Of a stretch of DNA of 64,000 nucleotides, positions 39,806-49,473 are shown in pieces. The notes below the pieces were generated by a model. It was not told where the DNA came from and ran no database searches. It was given only the letters and a program-made list of their open reading frames with translations. Made by a program: the position numbers and the translations under genes. Numbering within the stretch: the stretch's first letter is position 1; the number at the start of each line of letters is the position of its first letter. The stretch covers positions 1 to 64,000 of the forward strand of contig NZ_JAHKRN010000018.1 of NCBI RefSeq assembly GCF_019396385.1. The letters are read 5' to 3'. This stretch comes from Nonomuraea harbinensis. GTDB lineage: Bacteria; Actinomycetota; Actinomycetes; Streptosporangiales; Streptosporangiaceae.

Positions 39806-42625
39806 CTAGGGGTTCTCCCCGTAGGCGGCCAGCCGGGCGGCCAGCGCCACCCTGGAGCCGATGCCGAGCTTGGTGTAGATCTTCCCGATGTGGTATTCGA
39901 CGGTCTTGACGCTGATGAGCAGCTCGCGGGCGATCTGCCGGTTGGTCAGCCCGTCGGCCACCAGCGTCGCGGTGCTGAACTCCTGCGGCGTCAGCCCCAG
40001 CCGCGCCGTCACCGCCGGCTCCAGCCCGCACGCCTCCAGTTCCTGCGCGCACCGCGCGACCATGGGCCTGGCCCCCAGCCCCGCGAAGTCCGCCCGCGCG
40101 GCCTGCAACCGCTCGGCCGCCAGCCTCCTCCTTCCGGTACGGCGCAGCAGCCGGCCCAGGTCGAGCAGCACACGTGCCTCCTCCATGCGGCATCCGGAGT
40201 CGCCCGCGAGTTCGAGCGCGGCGGTGAAGCGTTCCTCGGCGGCGGCTGGAACGTTCCGCGCGGCGAACAGCAGACCTTCGAGCCTGGCCCGCTGGGCCCG
40301 CGCCCGGGGCCCGTCACCGGCGTCGGCCAGGCCGTCGAGCACGACCTGCGCCTCCTGCAGCGCGCCCTCCGCCACGAACGTCTCGACGAGCTGCGGCCGC
40401 GGGTCGGGCACGAACGCGTCCCCGGCGGTGGGCGGCGCCGCCCCGGCCCCGAGCACGGCCATGGCCAGATCAGCCTGCGTCTCGCCGAGCACGCTGCGCT
40501 GGCGCCCGGCCTCCTCCCGCGCCGCCGTGACGTGCGCCAGCGCCCGGTCGTGCTCGCCCCTGGCGGCCAGCGGCGCCACGCACACCACCTCCAGGCACGG
40601 CAGCAGCCACCGCTGCCCCAGCCCTGCGGCCTCGGCCACGGCCCGCTCGGCCCGCTCGACCGCGTCGTCCCAGCGACCGTCGCGGTACTCGGCCACGGCC
40701 AGCAGGGCGAGCGCGAGCAGCCGGTGGCAGGGCAGCCCGGCCTCGGCCAGCTCGCCCGCCGCCCGGTCGAGCACCTCGCGGGCCGGGCCGACCTCGTCCT
40801 CGCGCAGCAGCCGCACCGCCTCGGCCAGGCTCCCCGGAGGCGCCTGCGGGCACAGGTCCCCGGCCAGGGCCAGCACGTCGTACGGTCGCGCGGCGCGGCT
40901 CTGGATCGGCTGGTCGAGCGCCAGCCTCGCCCACCGGGCCGCCTCCGGCCGGTCGTCGCCGAGCAGGCGCAGCCACGCGAGCCGCTCGGCGACGTCGGCC
41001 GCGTACGGCGGCTCCCGGTGCGACCACGCCTCCTCCAGCAGCCTCCCGGCGTCCTCCAGGCGGCCCTCGGCCAGGGCGAGCCTGCCGAGCACGTAGCGGC
41101 GCACGGGGCGCGGGTCGGCGTTCGGCGACGCGGCCAGCTGGGCGGCGCGGACGACGTCGCCGCCGACCAGGACGTGCTCCAGGGCCGTGGTGCGCAGCTC
41201 GTCGCGCCTTCCGGCGGAGTGGGTGAGCCCGGCGGCCAGCTCCAGGTGGGTGGCGGCCTCGTGCCACAGCCCGTGCTGCGCCTCCTTGGCCGCGTACCGG
41301 GCGAGTTCCTCGGCCAGCCCTTCGTCGGGGCCGGACGCGGCGGCGGCCCGGTGGCGCAGCTCGGCGCCGGTGTCGCCGGCGATCCGGGCGGCGGCCAGAT
41401 GGAGCCGCGCCCGCGTCCCGGCTCCGAGAGCGTCGTAGGCTGCGGCCCTCCCCAGCGGTTCCCGGAACCGGATCGCCCGCCCGGCCTCCTCGACCAGGAC
41501 CCCGGCCTCCACCGCGTTCTCCAGCGCGTCCAGCTCCGGTGTCCGGGCGCCGGTCGCTCCCTCCGTACGCGCTCCGGTCTCCGGGGAGTGGTCGGCTCCA
41601 GCCCTCGCCGCTGTGCCGGCCATCGCCCTGGCCACCGTGGCGGCCTCGTACAGGGTGCAGCCGTCCCCCAGCACCGCGCACGCCGCGATGAGCGCCCGCG
41701 CCCTCGGCCCGCAGGATCGCAGCCGCCGCGTGAACGTGGCCGCGTACGTGACGGGGGCGGGCAGCCGCACCCCTGGATCGGCGAGCGCCGACGCCGGGAA
41801 GGCGGCGAGCATCGCGCGGGCGTGCAGCGGGTTGCCCAGGGTGTGCGCGTGCAGCCGCGCCGCCGCCTGTGGGGGCAGCGTCTCCCTGGCGGACGCCTGG
41901 CCCGTGCTCGCCCCTGTGGCGCCGGGTCCCCTGCTCAGCACCATGAGCGCCGGCCCGGCGCGCCCGCTCTCCTCCCCGGGCGGCGGCTCCCCGTTCTTCT
42001 CTCCCCCCGGGAGCCGCCGCCTCGTACCGGCCGCCTTTCCAGGACTCCCCATGTCCTTCGGCGGCCGTCCCCCGGTCGCGCCCTCAGGCGCCCGTTCGGG
42101 CAGCCTGGCCAGTTCCGCGACCGAGAGTCCCTGGAGGGAGATCCGGCAGGCGCCGTCGCCGGTCAGCAGCCGCCGCAGACCCACCGGCAGCCACGGATCG
42201 TCGGCGTCGCGGCAGGCGACCAGCACCAGCACCCGCTCGCCGCCGAGCCTCCGCACGGTGTAGCAGAGCGCGCGCAGCGACGGCCGGTCGGCCCACTGCG
42301 CGTCGTCCACCAGCACGACCACGGGCCCGTCGGCCTGCGAGCGGCGGATCGCCTCACACATGGCCTGGCCGACGGTCCACGGATCGTCCCCCGCCACGTC
42401 GGGCAGCAACTGGCGGACGATCCCGTACCGCAGGTGCCGTTCGCCGGCGTCGCCGCAGGCGGCGAGCGTCCGGACCTTGGAAGCGTCGCCGAGCGCTTGC
42501 CGGATGAGAGCGGTCTTGCCGATGCCTTCCGGCCCTTCGACCACCGCCCTGCGGGCAGGCCCGGCGGCCGACAGGCGCAGCTCGGCTCGTAGCAGGTCGA
42601 GCTCGGCTTCTCTCCCCACGAACAT
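39806..42625 (-). CDS. Large ATP-binding LuxR-family (LAL) regulator
   Basis: Product of 939 aa. The N-terminal AAA domain starts FVGREAELDLL and has Walker A EGPEGIGKTALI (about residues 31-42) and Walker B VVVLVDDAQWADR. A long helical middle with TPR-like arrays follows, and a C-terminal LuxR helix-turn-helix in LTPQEFSTATLVADGLTNRQ and onwards (last 65 residues). LAL regulators often act as pathway activators and respond to ATP and small ligands. The ATG at 42625 has GGGAGGAAG just upstream and is preferred over an ATG at 42679. Monocistronic, with hairpins at its 3' end. No biosynthetic cluster is adjacent, so its target is unknown. Confidence 0.93.
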   Translation of the reverse strand: MFVGREAELDLLRAELRLSAAGPARRAVVEGPEGIGKTALIRQALGDASKVRTLAACGDAGERHLRYGIVRQLLPDVAGDDPWTVGQAMCEAIRRSQADGPVVVLVDDAQWADRPSLRALCYTVRRLGGERVLVLVACRDADDPWLPVGLRRLLTGDGACRISLQGLSVAELARLPERAPEGATGGRPPKDMGSPGKAAGTRRRLPGGEKNGEPPPGEESGRAGPALMVLSRGPGATGASTGQASARETLPPQAAARLHAHTLGNPLHARAMLAAFPASALADPGVRLPAPVTYAATFTRRLRSCGPRARALIAACAVLGDGCTLYEAATVARAMAGTAARAGADHSPETGARTEGATGARTPELDALENAVEAGVLVEEAGRAIRFREPLGRAAAYDALGAGTRARLHLAAARIAGDTGAELRHRAAAASGPDEGLAEELARYAAKEAQHGLWHEAATHLELAAGLTHSAGRRDELRTTALEHVLVGGDVVRAAQLAASPNADPRPVRRYVLGRLALAEGRLEDAGRLLEEAWSHREPPYAADVAERLAWLRLLGDDRPEAARWARLALDQPIQSRAARPYDVLALAGDLCPQAPPGSLAEAVRLLREDEVGPAREVLDRAAGELAEAGLPCHRLLALALLAVAEYRDGRWDDAVERAERAVAEAAGLGQRWLLPCLEVVCVAPLAARGEHDRALAHVTAAREEAGRQRSVLGETQADLAMAVLGAGAAPPTAGDAFVPDPRPQLVETFVAEGALQEAQVVLDGLADAGDGPRARAQRARLEGLLFAARNVPAAAEERFTAALELAGDSGCRMEEARVLLDLGRLLRRTGRRRLAAERLQAARADFAGLGARPMVARCAQELEACGLEPAVTARLGLTPQEFSTATLVADGLTNRQIARELLISVKTVEYHIGKIYTKLGIGSRVALAARLAAYGENP

Positions 42626-42872
42626 CGCTTCCTCCCTCCCTCGCCTTTCCCAGAGGTGGTTGGAGCGGATTTGATACACCTTTGAATCACGGTGTGGCAG
42701 CGGTCACACTCGCGCGGGCAGCGGCTGCCGTTTGCGCAGGAGAGGCCGGCCGTGAACCGCCGCCCGGCCACGACGGCACCGCGGACAACACCAGCACCGC
42801 CCCGGCCGGCGTGATCCCCGCCGCGTAGCCGCGGCTGCCCGCCCCGGCTTCGGCCCCACGATCGCCCGGCCG

Positions 42873-45800
42873 TCAGCCGCTGACGAGTTCCAGGAGACGG
42901 CGGGCTTCCTCGGCCATCCTGCTGCCTCCCCGGCGGGCCGCCACCTCGGCCAGCCGTTCGATCCCGGGCCGTCCCCGCACCGGGGCCAACGGTGGCAGGG
43001 GGCCTGCCGTCCGCGCGTACGCCGCGGTCTCGGCGGCGACCGCCAGCAGGCCCGCCAGACCGGCGCGGGGCCGCTCGCCCGGCGCGGGCAGCAGCGCGGG
43101 CAGAGCTTCGGCGAGAACACCCCACACCCCCGTGTACGCGCCGGCGGTCGTGGCCTGCTGCAGCGCCTCGGTCAGTGCGCCCAGCCTGACCGCGTCCGCG
43201 CCGAGGAGCTGGACGACGGTCCGGCCCGCGGCGGCGGCGGGCAGCTCGCCCCGGGTGGTCAGCGTGACGAGCGCGTCGACGGCGTGGCCGCGCCGCTCCG
43301 GCCGGCGGTGGCCGAGGCCGAAGGTGACGACGGCCGCCACCGCGTCGCCTGCGGGTCCGTCAGCGTGCGCGAGCGCCGCCACGATCGCCTGGACCCCGTC
43401 GCTGCGGCTGAAGCCCTGAGGGAGGAAGCGGGCCAGATGGGCGGCGACGACCTCCCGGTGCGACGGCATGATCGCGGGCCACGCCGCCATGGTGTGCGGG
43501 TACGACAGGTAGCGCGTCCCCTCGAACGGCGTCCACAGCTCGGCGATCGGCGGCGGGATCTCTCGCGGCGCCGCGATCCGGCCGTCCACCTCTACGGACG
43601 CGGAACCGTACTGATTCGCCCTCGTCCGCACCTGGCACGTCACGTCGGGATCGGGCAGGCCGCCACGGCGCAGCCAGTGGGCCAGCGCCCGTCCGGGCGC
43701 GGACCCGAGCCGGTCGGCGCGCTCGGCCAGTGCGGGGTCGAGCCGCCGCGGCAGGCGCAGCAGGGCCTGGTGGAAGTCGGCTTCGAGCGGCTCCGCGCCG
43801 CCCGGCGACTCCATGCGCTCCAGCAGCGTCACCGGGTCGACGTGGCCGGTGGGCTCGGTGGGGGTGGCCAGCAGCACGGGGACGCTCCCGCCCGACTCGA
43901 ACAGCTCGATCACCTCGTTCAGCCGCCGGGCCAGGAACCGCTGGAGCGGGTGCGGGTAGTTCCAGTGCACGTCCTGGGCGACCATGTCGTCGGGCACCCC
44001 GCTCTCGCCGGGCGCCACCACCGCCAGCGCGCACCGGGCCAGCAAGCGCTGCAGGTCCTGCTGAGGGCCGGTCAGCAGGTACGGCTGCCGCTCGGCCGCC
44101 GTCCGGTGCCACGGCCGCAGGGCCTCGGCCAGGGCGTCGCGGTCGCGGTGGGCCAGTGTGACGAGCGCGGCGAGGATCCGTTCGGCCCGCTGCAGCTCCA
44201 TCTGCCAGCTCATGGCGCCCAGCTCGTACGCGACCTCGCCGGGGGTCGTGATCGGAGGAGGCAGCGGCGCGAGCCCGCCGGGCACCGGCGCGGGCGGAAC
44301 CGGCCCCACCTCCTCCCGCACCGGGATCGGCCCGATGACGGCGCCCAGCCGCTCCCGCCACCGCACGGGCAGCCCGCCCGCCGCCTCCCGCACCACCTCC
44401 ACCGCCTCCAACGCACCGCCCCCGGCGACGTTCTCGATGTCTCCCACCTCCCCCGCGAGGTTTTCGGCGGCCCGCCCATCCCTCATGAGGTTCTCGGTGG
44501 CCTGCGTCTCCCTGGCGAGGCCATCTCCCGCGCCGCGCGTAAGGGTCCCGCCGTCTCCTACCTCCCTCACGAGCGTCTCGAAGGGCCCCGCATCCCTCAC
44601 GAGGTGCTTGGCGGCCCCCGCTTCGCTGGCGACGTCCTCGGTGGCCCGCGCTTTCCTGGAGAGGTTCTCGACGTCTCTCACCTCCCGAGTGAAGTTCTCG
44701 CCGTTTGCGACAACCGCCGGTTTCTGCGGCTGCTCGGTGGCCGGTGTGTGCGCGCGGCCCTTCGCGGGCTTCCGGCGAGGAGCGGCGGGGGACTCCGGAG
44801 TGGAAGGGGTGAGGGCCTGGTGGGCGAGGGTGGTGGCGAGGCGGGCGGCACGGTCGCGGAGTGCGGGGGACTCCTCGGTGAACACGGTGGCGAGGGCGTG
44901 CAGGGCGGCGGGGGCCCGGGAGGGCGTGGTTCGGTCGGCGATCCAGGAGAGGGCCGCGGCGACGTTCTTCTTCTCCGGGCGGAAGGCCAGCGACCGCACG
45001 GCCTCGCCGAACAGCTCGTCGTCCAGCAGCCCGGCCGCGTCGGCCCGGCGCAGCTCCCCGGTCAGCAGCCCCGCCAGCGCCGGGGACGCCGACGGCAGCA
45101 GGCGGACGAAGTCGAGCACCGGGATCTCGGTGACGTCCACGGCCAGACAGCTCCAGAGCGTCACGAACGGCGCGACCTCCTCGGGCGCTCCCCCGGCCAT
45201 GAACCGGCCGGCGCAGCCGTCGACCATCGTCTCCCGCTTGACCAGCCCGTCCGCGGCCATGCCCGCCAGGCGTGCCGCCGCGGAGACGCCATGGTTGCGG
45301 GCCTCGCTCCAGTTGAGCGCGGCGGCCACCCCGGCCGCCTCGAACAGGCGGGGCGCCACGACGTCGAGCAGCGGCGGCACGTCCTGTGTCATCCAGACCG
45401 CCATGGCCAGCCGCCACGCCCAGCCCTCGGCGAACGCGTCGTTGCCGGGCGGCTCGACGCCGGTGGCCTCGACCAGCGCGGCGGCCAGCTCCCAGTTGGG
45501 CACCCGTTCGTCGGACCCGCGCCGCCGCACCGGCCGCAGCCCTTCCACCAGGCGCACGGCGAGGTCGGCACGCCACTCGTCCGTACGGGGGGAGAGCAGG
45601 GACACGATGCGGGCGGCGTCGGTCCGCGGGTCGCGCACCTGGCGCAGGTCCTGGCGGTCGAGCCAGTCGGCGACCTGCGCCGCCCCGCTCAGGCACGCGG
45701 CCCCGGCGGCGCGCAACCTGGGGGCCCGGTCCTGCAGCCACCAGCGGCCCTCCATGCCCTCGCGCCGCACCTCGGCCACGTACGAGGGCAGGTGCGCGGC

Positions 45801-45902
45801 GACGGCTCGCCTGCCGAGGTCGTTGAGCGAGTGCAGGAACGTCACCAGCTCGTCGAGCGTCCCGTCCTCGATCCGGTCGACGACCTCCCGCCACGGGTTC
45901 AC
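42873..45902 (-). CDS. DUF6493-like large helical repeat protein
   Basis: Product of 1009 aa. It resembles the DUF6493 group of actinobacterial proteins: an N-terminal helical half (about residues 1-385), a variable linker, and a C-terminal half with RILAALVTLAHRDRDALAEA and YLSYPHTMAAWPAIMPSHRE. No catalytic motif or membrane segment is evident; HEAT-like alpha solenoid folding is likely. Residues 402-499 consist of ten near-perfect ten-residue repeats of the ENLxRexxxx type. GTG at 45902 has GGAGG seven bases upstream. Some relatives sit beside SWIM zinc-finger and MoxR/VWA genes; here it stands alone. Function unknown. Confidence 0.7.
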   Translation of the reverse strand: MNPWREVVDRIEDGTLDELVTFLHSLNDLGRRAVAAHLPSYVAEVRREGMEGRWWLQDRAPRLRAAGAACLSGAAQVADWLDRQDLRQVRDPRTDAARIVSLLSPRTDEWRADLAVRLVEGLRPVRRRGSDERVPNWELAAALVEATGVEPPGNDAFAEGWAWRLAMAVWMTQDVPPLLDVVAPRLFEAAGVAAALNWSEARNHGVSAAARLAGMAADGLVKRETMVDGCAGRFMAGGAPEEVAPFVTLWSCLAVDVTEIPVLDFVRLLPSASPALAGLLTGELRRADAAGLLDDELFGEAVRSLAFRPEKKNVAAALSWIADRTTPSRAPAALHALATVFTEESPALRDRAARLATTLAHQALTPSTPESPAAPRRKPAKGRAHTPATEQPQKPAVVANGENFTREVRDVENLSRKARATEDVASEAGAAKHLVRDAGPFETLVREVGDGGTLTRGAGDGLARETQATENLMRDGRAAENLAGEVGDIENVAGGGALEAVEVVREAAGGLPVRWRERLGAVIGPIPVREEVGPVPPAPVPGGLAPLPPPITTPGEVAYELGAMSWQMELQRAERILAALVTLAHRDRDALAEALRPWHRTAAERQPYLLTGPQQDLQRLLARCALAVVAPGESGVPDDMVAQDVHWNYPHPLQRFLARRLNEVIELFESGGSVPVLLATPTEPTGHVDPVTLLERMESPGGAEPLEADFHQALLRLPRRLDPALAERADRLGSAPGRALAHWLRRGGLPDPDVTCQVRTRANQYGSASVEVDGRIAAPREIPPPIAELWTPFEGTRYLSYPHTMAAWPAIMPSHREVVAAHLARFLPQGFSRSDGVQAIVAALAHADGPAGDAVAAVVTFGLGHRRPERRGHAVDALVTLTTRGELPAAAAGRTVVQLLGADAVRLGALTEALQQATTAGAYTGVWGVLAEALPALLPAPGERPRAGLAGLLAVAAETAAYARTAGPLPPLAPVRGRPGIERLAEVAARRGGSRMAEEARRLLELVSG
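44406..44699 (-). repeat. Tandem 30-bp repeats encoding decapeptides
   Basis: Ten in-frame copies of a 30-bp unit (one shortened to 24 bp), with ENL-like triplets at residues 402, 412, 422, 432, 442, 452, 470, 480 and 490. The copies have diverged at many positions, yet GAGGTTCTC-type cores recur. The repeated linker separates the two helical halves of the protein and may vary in copy number between strains. Confidence 0.85.
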
Positions 45903-46103
45903 CTGAGCACCTCCGCCTGGTCACGCCCGCGCAGGGGGCGTCCCAGGCGCACGATGCGCCGGAACGGCGACGGGCATGGCACGGACGCTAGCGATCACCC
46001 CCGACATTCCGCCCCACGCCGCCCACCACCCGCCCTTACGCCACGACGGGCCGGTTCGCGCGCCCCGGCATCACGACGTTGACGACACCGGGGCGGCACA
46101 CGA

Positions 46104-47213
46104 TCACACGACGACGAGCTCCCGGGTGGTGGCGTTGAGACGGTCGGCGCCTGATTCGGTGCAGACGACGATGTCCTCGATCCGCGCCCCGTGTGACCCC
46201 TGCAGGTAGATGCCGGGCTCGATGGAGAAGGCGAAGCCGGGCTCCAGCGGCTCGCCGTTGCCGGCGACGATGTACGGGTCCTCGTGGCCCTCGACGCCGA
46301 TGCCGTGGCCGGTGCGGTGGATGAAGTGGTCGCCGTAGCCCGCCTCGGCGATGATGTCGCGGGCGGCCGCGTCGATCGACTCGCACGACACCCCGGGGCG
46401 GACGGCCGCGCAGGCCGCGTCCTGGGCGCGGCGCAGCACCTCGTAGTAGGCGGCGAAGTCGGCCGGCGGCTCGCCGACGCAGTAGGTGCGGGTGGAGTCG
46501 GAGCAGTAGCCGCTGGGCATCTGGCCGCCGATGTCGACCACGACCGGCTCGCCGGCCTGGATGACCCGGTCGGACACGTCGTGGTGCGGGCTGGCCCCGT
46601 TGGGCCCGGAGGCGACGATGGTGAAGTCGACGGTGGCGTGGCCGGTGGCGAGGATGGCCTCGGCGATGTCGCGCGCCACCTCCCGCTCGGTGCGGCCGGC
46701 CCGCAGGAAGCCGGGCACCTGCCGGTGCACGGCGTCGATCGCCTCGCCGGCCTCGCGCAGCGCCGCCACCTCGGCGGGCGACTTGCGCATGCGCAGCTCG
46801 CGCAGCACGCTCCCGGCGAGCACCTGCTCGGTGTCGGGCAGCACGTCGCGGAAGCGCAGCGACGCCATCGCCCACATGCGGTCGGCGACGCCGACCTTGC
46901 CGACCGGCCCGAGCCGGTCGGCGGCGATCCGGTAGGGATCGTCCGTCTCGTCCCAGGCCACGAACTCCAGGCCGAGCCGGGAGGCGGGCGACGCCTGCGC
47001 GGCCGGCAGCTCCAGCCTCGGCACCATCATGTACGGGTCGGCCGCGGCGGGCACCACCAGGCAGGTCAGCCGCTCCAGCGGCTTGGCGTCGTAGCCGCTG
47101 ACATAGCGCAGGTCGGGGCCCGGCGTGAGCAGCAGGGCGTCGACACCGGCCTTGGCGGTGGCCTCCCGCACGGCGGCCAGGCGGGACACGGGATACAAGT
47201 CTGAGGACGTCAC
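46104..47213 (-). CDS. M24-family Xaa-Pro aminopeptidase-like protein
   Basis: Product of 369 aa with a creatinase-like N-terminal domain (residues 1-140) and a pita-bread catalytic domain. All five metal ligands are visible: Asp in VVVDIGGQ, Asp in YCSDSTRTY, His in HRTGHGIGV, Glu in FSIEPGIY and Glu in ARIEDIVV. It cleaves the bond before Pro in small peptides, or acts as a related dipeptidase. GTG at 47213 is chosen because TACATT ends six bases before it; a longer frame upstream overlaps the phosphatase promoter. Cytoplasmic. Monocistronic, divergent from the PAS-PP2C gene. Confidence 0.93.
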   Translation of the reverse strand: MTSSDLYPVSRLAAVREATAKAGVDALLLTPGPDLRYVSGYDAKPLERLTCLVVPAAADPYMMVPRLELPAAQASPASRLGLEFVAWDETDDPYRIAADRLGPVGKVGVADRMWAMASLRFRDVLPDTEQVLAGSVLRELRMRKSPAEVAALREAGEAIDAVHRQVPGFLRAGRTEREVARDIAEAILATGHATVDFTIVASGPNGASPHHDVSDRVIQAGEPVVVDIGGQMPSGYCSDSTRTYCVGEPPADFAAYYEVLRRAQDAACAAVRPGVSCESIDAAARDIIAEAGYGDHFIHRTGHGIGVEGHEDPYIVAGNGEPLEPGFAFSIEPGIYLQGSHGARIEDIVVCTESGADRLNATTRELVVV

Positions 47214-47219
47214 AGGCTT

Positions 47220-47225
47220 AATGTA
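47220..47225 (-). promoter_or_regulatory. Candidate -10 hexamer of the M24 peptidase gene
   Basis: TACATT ends six bases before the GTG at 47213. Leaderless arrangement, no Shine-Dalgarno. Confidence 0.55.
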
Positions 47226-47343
47226 CTCGCCTAAAATCCGCGAAAAGCTCTCACCACACCCCATTCCCCAGACACACAGCGCACGTGCATCATCACGTAC
47301 TGTGATGTCAAATGTCCCGTTCCCACACCGGCCGGAGGTCCCG

Positions 47344-48516
47344 ATGAGCATGCTCGACGGCGACATCGAGCTGCTCGCCGCCCGACTGGCGCACGCCCAG
47401 CGGCTGGGCAACATGGGCTGGGCGGAGTGGAATCTGCGCACCGGCGGCATCGTCTGGTCCGAGCAGGTGTACGCGATCTTCGGCAGGGACCCGGCGCAGG
47501 GCCCGCTGCCTCTGGCGAACCTGGCCGCCTACGTCGAGCCCGCCGACCTGGCCGCGCTCGACGAGCTGCTGTGGACGGTGACGCAGGGCGTGGAGCCGGT
47601 CCAGGCCGAGTTCCGCGTCCGCCGTACCGACGGTGACGTGCGCAATCTGCGCATGGTCCTGGAGCCGCTGATGGCGCCCGGCGGGCCGACCGGCGTGCAC
47701 GGGGTGATCCAGGACATCACAGGCCGCCGCCGCGCCGAACGCATCATGTCGGAGTCGCGCCGCCAGCTGCTGGAGGCGCGGGTGCAGGCCGCCGAGGAGC
47801 GGCACGTGATGCTGGCGCTGCGCGAGGCGATCCTGCCGGAGCCGGTCGGCTGCCTGGACCTGCCGCACACCAGGATCGCGGTACGGTACGTGCCCGCGGA
47901 GAAGACGGCGAGCCTGGGCGGCGACTGGTTCGAGGCGGCGGCCCTGCCCGACGGGCGGGCGCTGCTGGCCATCGGCGACGTGTCCGGCCACGGCCTGCCG
48001 GCGATCGCGCACATGGCCCAGCTCCGCCACGCCCTGGTCGGGCTGACGATGACGGGCGAGCCGCCGAACCAGCTGCTGACCTGGCTGAACGACCTGGTGC
48101 TGCACCGCCTGGCCGACACCACCGCGACGGCGATCATCGGCCATCTGGACGCCGCTACCCGGGTGTTCACCTGGGGGCAGGCGGGCAACCTGGCGCCGGT
48201 GCTGGTGCGCGACGGCGTGGCCAGCAGGCTCGCCCCGCCGCGCGGCATCCTGCTGGGCGCCACCGGCGAGGTGCCCTACCAGCTCGCCACGACCCGGCTG
48301 CGGAGCGGCGACCTGGTGCTGATGTTCACCGACGGGCTGGTGGAGCGGCGCACCCGCGACATCGACGAGGGCCTGGACCTGGTGATGACGGCGGCGTGCA
48401 AGCTGCCGGGCCGCGACCTGGACGAAGGCCTGGACCGGCTGCTGGAGGACATCGGCGGCCCGAACCCGGAAGACGACGCGTGTCTGCTGGCGGTGGGCAT
48501 ACTGGGCACGTGCTGA
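47344..48516 (+). CDS. PAS-domain PP2C (RsbU/SpoIIE-type) phosphatase
   Basis: Product of 390 aa. A PAS fold covers about residues 15-125 (WAEWNLRTGGIVWSEQVYAI), a short coiled coil links to an SpoIIE-like PP2C domain with SLGGDWFEAAAL, AIGDVSGHGLPAIAHM, LMFTDGLVERR and PEDDACLLAV, which hold the metal-binding Asp residues. Such enzymes dephosphorylate anti-anti-sigma factors in partner-switching pathways in response to light, redox or ligands. The ATG at 47344 has GGAGG five bases upstream. It overlaps the exonuclease start by one base (TGATG). No STAS or anti-sigma gene is adjacent. Confidence 0.93.
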   Translation: MSMLDGDIELLAARLAHAQRLGNMGWAEWNLRTGGIVWSEQVYAIFGRDPAQGPLPLANLAAYVEPADLAALDELLWTVTQGVEPVQAEFRVRRTDGDVRNLRMVLEPLMAPGGPTGVHGVIQDITGRRRAERIMSESRRQLLEARVQAAEERHVMLALREAILPEPVGCLDLPHTRIAVRYVPAEKTASLGGDWFEAAALPDGRALLAIGDVSGHGLPAIAHMAQLRHALVGLTMTGEPPNQLLTWLNDLVLHRLADTTATAIIGHLDAATRVFTWGQAGNLAPVLVRDGVASRLAPPRGILLGATGEVPYQLATTRLRSGDLVLMFTDGLVERRTRDIDEGLDLVMTAACKLPGRDLDEGLDRLLEDIGGPNPEDDACLLAVGILGTC

Positions 48517-49409
48517 TGCTTCTGGACACTCCCTCGCTCTACTTCCGCGCCTTCTACGGCATCCCTGAGACGATCACCGCGCCCGACGGCATGCCGGTGA
48601 ACGCGGTGCGTGGGCTGATCGACATGATGGCCACGCTGGTGCGCGGCCACTCCCCCACCGGGCTGGCGGCCACCATGGACGCCGACTGGCGGCCCGCCTT
48701 CCGGGTGGCGGCGCTGCCCTCGTACAAGGCCCACAGGGTCGCCCACGGCGACGTCGAGGAGGTGCCGGAGGCGCTGGTGCCGCAGATCGCGGTGATCGAG
48801 CAGGTGCTGGACGCGCTCGGCATCCCCCGGCCGCAGTCGCCGGGTTACGAGGCCGACGACGTCATCGGCACGCTCACGTACCGGGCGCCCGGCGCGGTGG
48901 ACATCGTGACCGGCGACCGCGACCTGTTCCAGCTCGTCGACGACGCCCGCCCGGTGCGGGTCCTCTACACCGCGCGCGGGGTGCGCAACCTGCAGCTGGT
49001 GGACGAGGCGTGGGTGAGCGCCAAGTACGGCATCCCGGGCCGCGGCTACGCCGACTTCGCGACGCTCCGCGGCGACCCGAGCGACGGCCTGCCGGGTGTC
49101 CCGGGTGTGGGCGAGAAGACGGCGGCGGCGCTGGTCACCCGGTTCGGCTCGCTGGCGGCGATGCTGGAGGCGCTCGACGGGGGCGGCGCCGAGGGGTTCC
49201 CCGCGGGCGCGCGCAACAAGCTGGCCGCCGCGCGCGACTATCTGGAGGCCGCGCCGGTCGTGGTCAAGGTCGCGCACGACGCGCCGCTGCCCGACGCCGA
49301 CCTGACGCTGCCTGCCAAGCCGCGCGACCCGGAGGCGCTGGTGGCGCTGGCCGACCGTTACGGGCTCGACGGGCCGCTCAACAGGTTGCTGGACGTGCTG
49401 AACCGCTAG
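48516..49409 (+). CDS. 5'-3' exonuclease (FEN family, PolA N-domain-like)
   Basis: Product of 297 aa, matching the stand-alone flap-endonuclease/5' exonuclease of actinobacteria. Metal-binding Asp residues occur in LMLLDTPSLYFRAF, YEADDVIGTL and VTGDRDLFQLVDD, and the helix-hairpin-helix in GDPSDGLPGVPGVGEKTAAA (about residues 188-207) binds DNA. It removes RNA primers or DNA flaps, backing up PolA. ATG at 48516 overlaps the phosphatase stop by one base; GTG at 48510 is an alternative. Coupling to the phosphatase gene is likely only a shared transcript. Confidence 0.94.
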   Translation: MLLDTPSLYFRAFYGIPETITAPDGMPVNAVRGLIDMMATLVRGHSPTGLAATMDADWRPAFRVAALPSYKAHRVAHGDVEEVPEALVPQIAVIEQVLDALGIPRPQSPGYEADDVIGTLTYRAPGAVDIVTGDRDLFQLVDDARPVRVLYTARGVRNLQLVDEAWVSAKYGIPGRGYADFATLRGDPSDGLPGVPGVGEKTAAALVTRFGSLAAMLEALDGGGAEGFPAGARNKLAAARDYLEAAPVVVKVAHDAPLPDADLTLPAKPRDPEALVALADRYGLDGPLNRLLDVLNR

Positions 49410-49461
49410 GGCGCACGAGAATCCGACATATAGGTTTAATGCCGCGAGTCGCCCGGCCCGA

Positions 49462-49467
49462 TAGGTT
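49462..49467 (+). promoter_or_regulatory. Candidate -10 hexamer of the RNB gene
   Basis: TAGGTT ends six bases before the GTG at 49474. No Shine-Dalgarno; fits a leaderless transcript. Confidence 0.5.
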
Positions 49468-49473
49468 GACCCC

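Noticed and set aside
39725..42592. A 955-codon open frame opposite the LAL regulator
   Set aside because: Complement of an intact LuxR-type gene with Walker and HTH motifs; the antisense product has no recognisable family.
42690..42872. Open frame continuing for about 60 codons past the stop of the DUF6493-like gene
   Set aside because: It is in the same frame and hydrophobic in part, but there is no start codon or readthrough signal; open frames of this size are common at this GC content.
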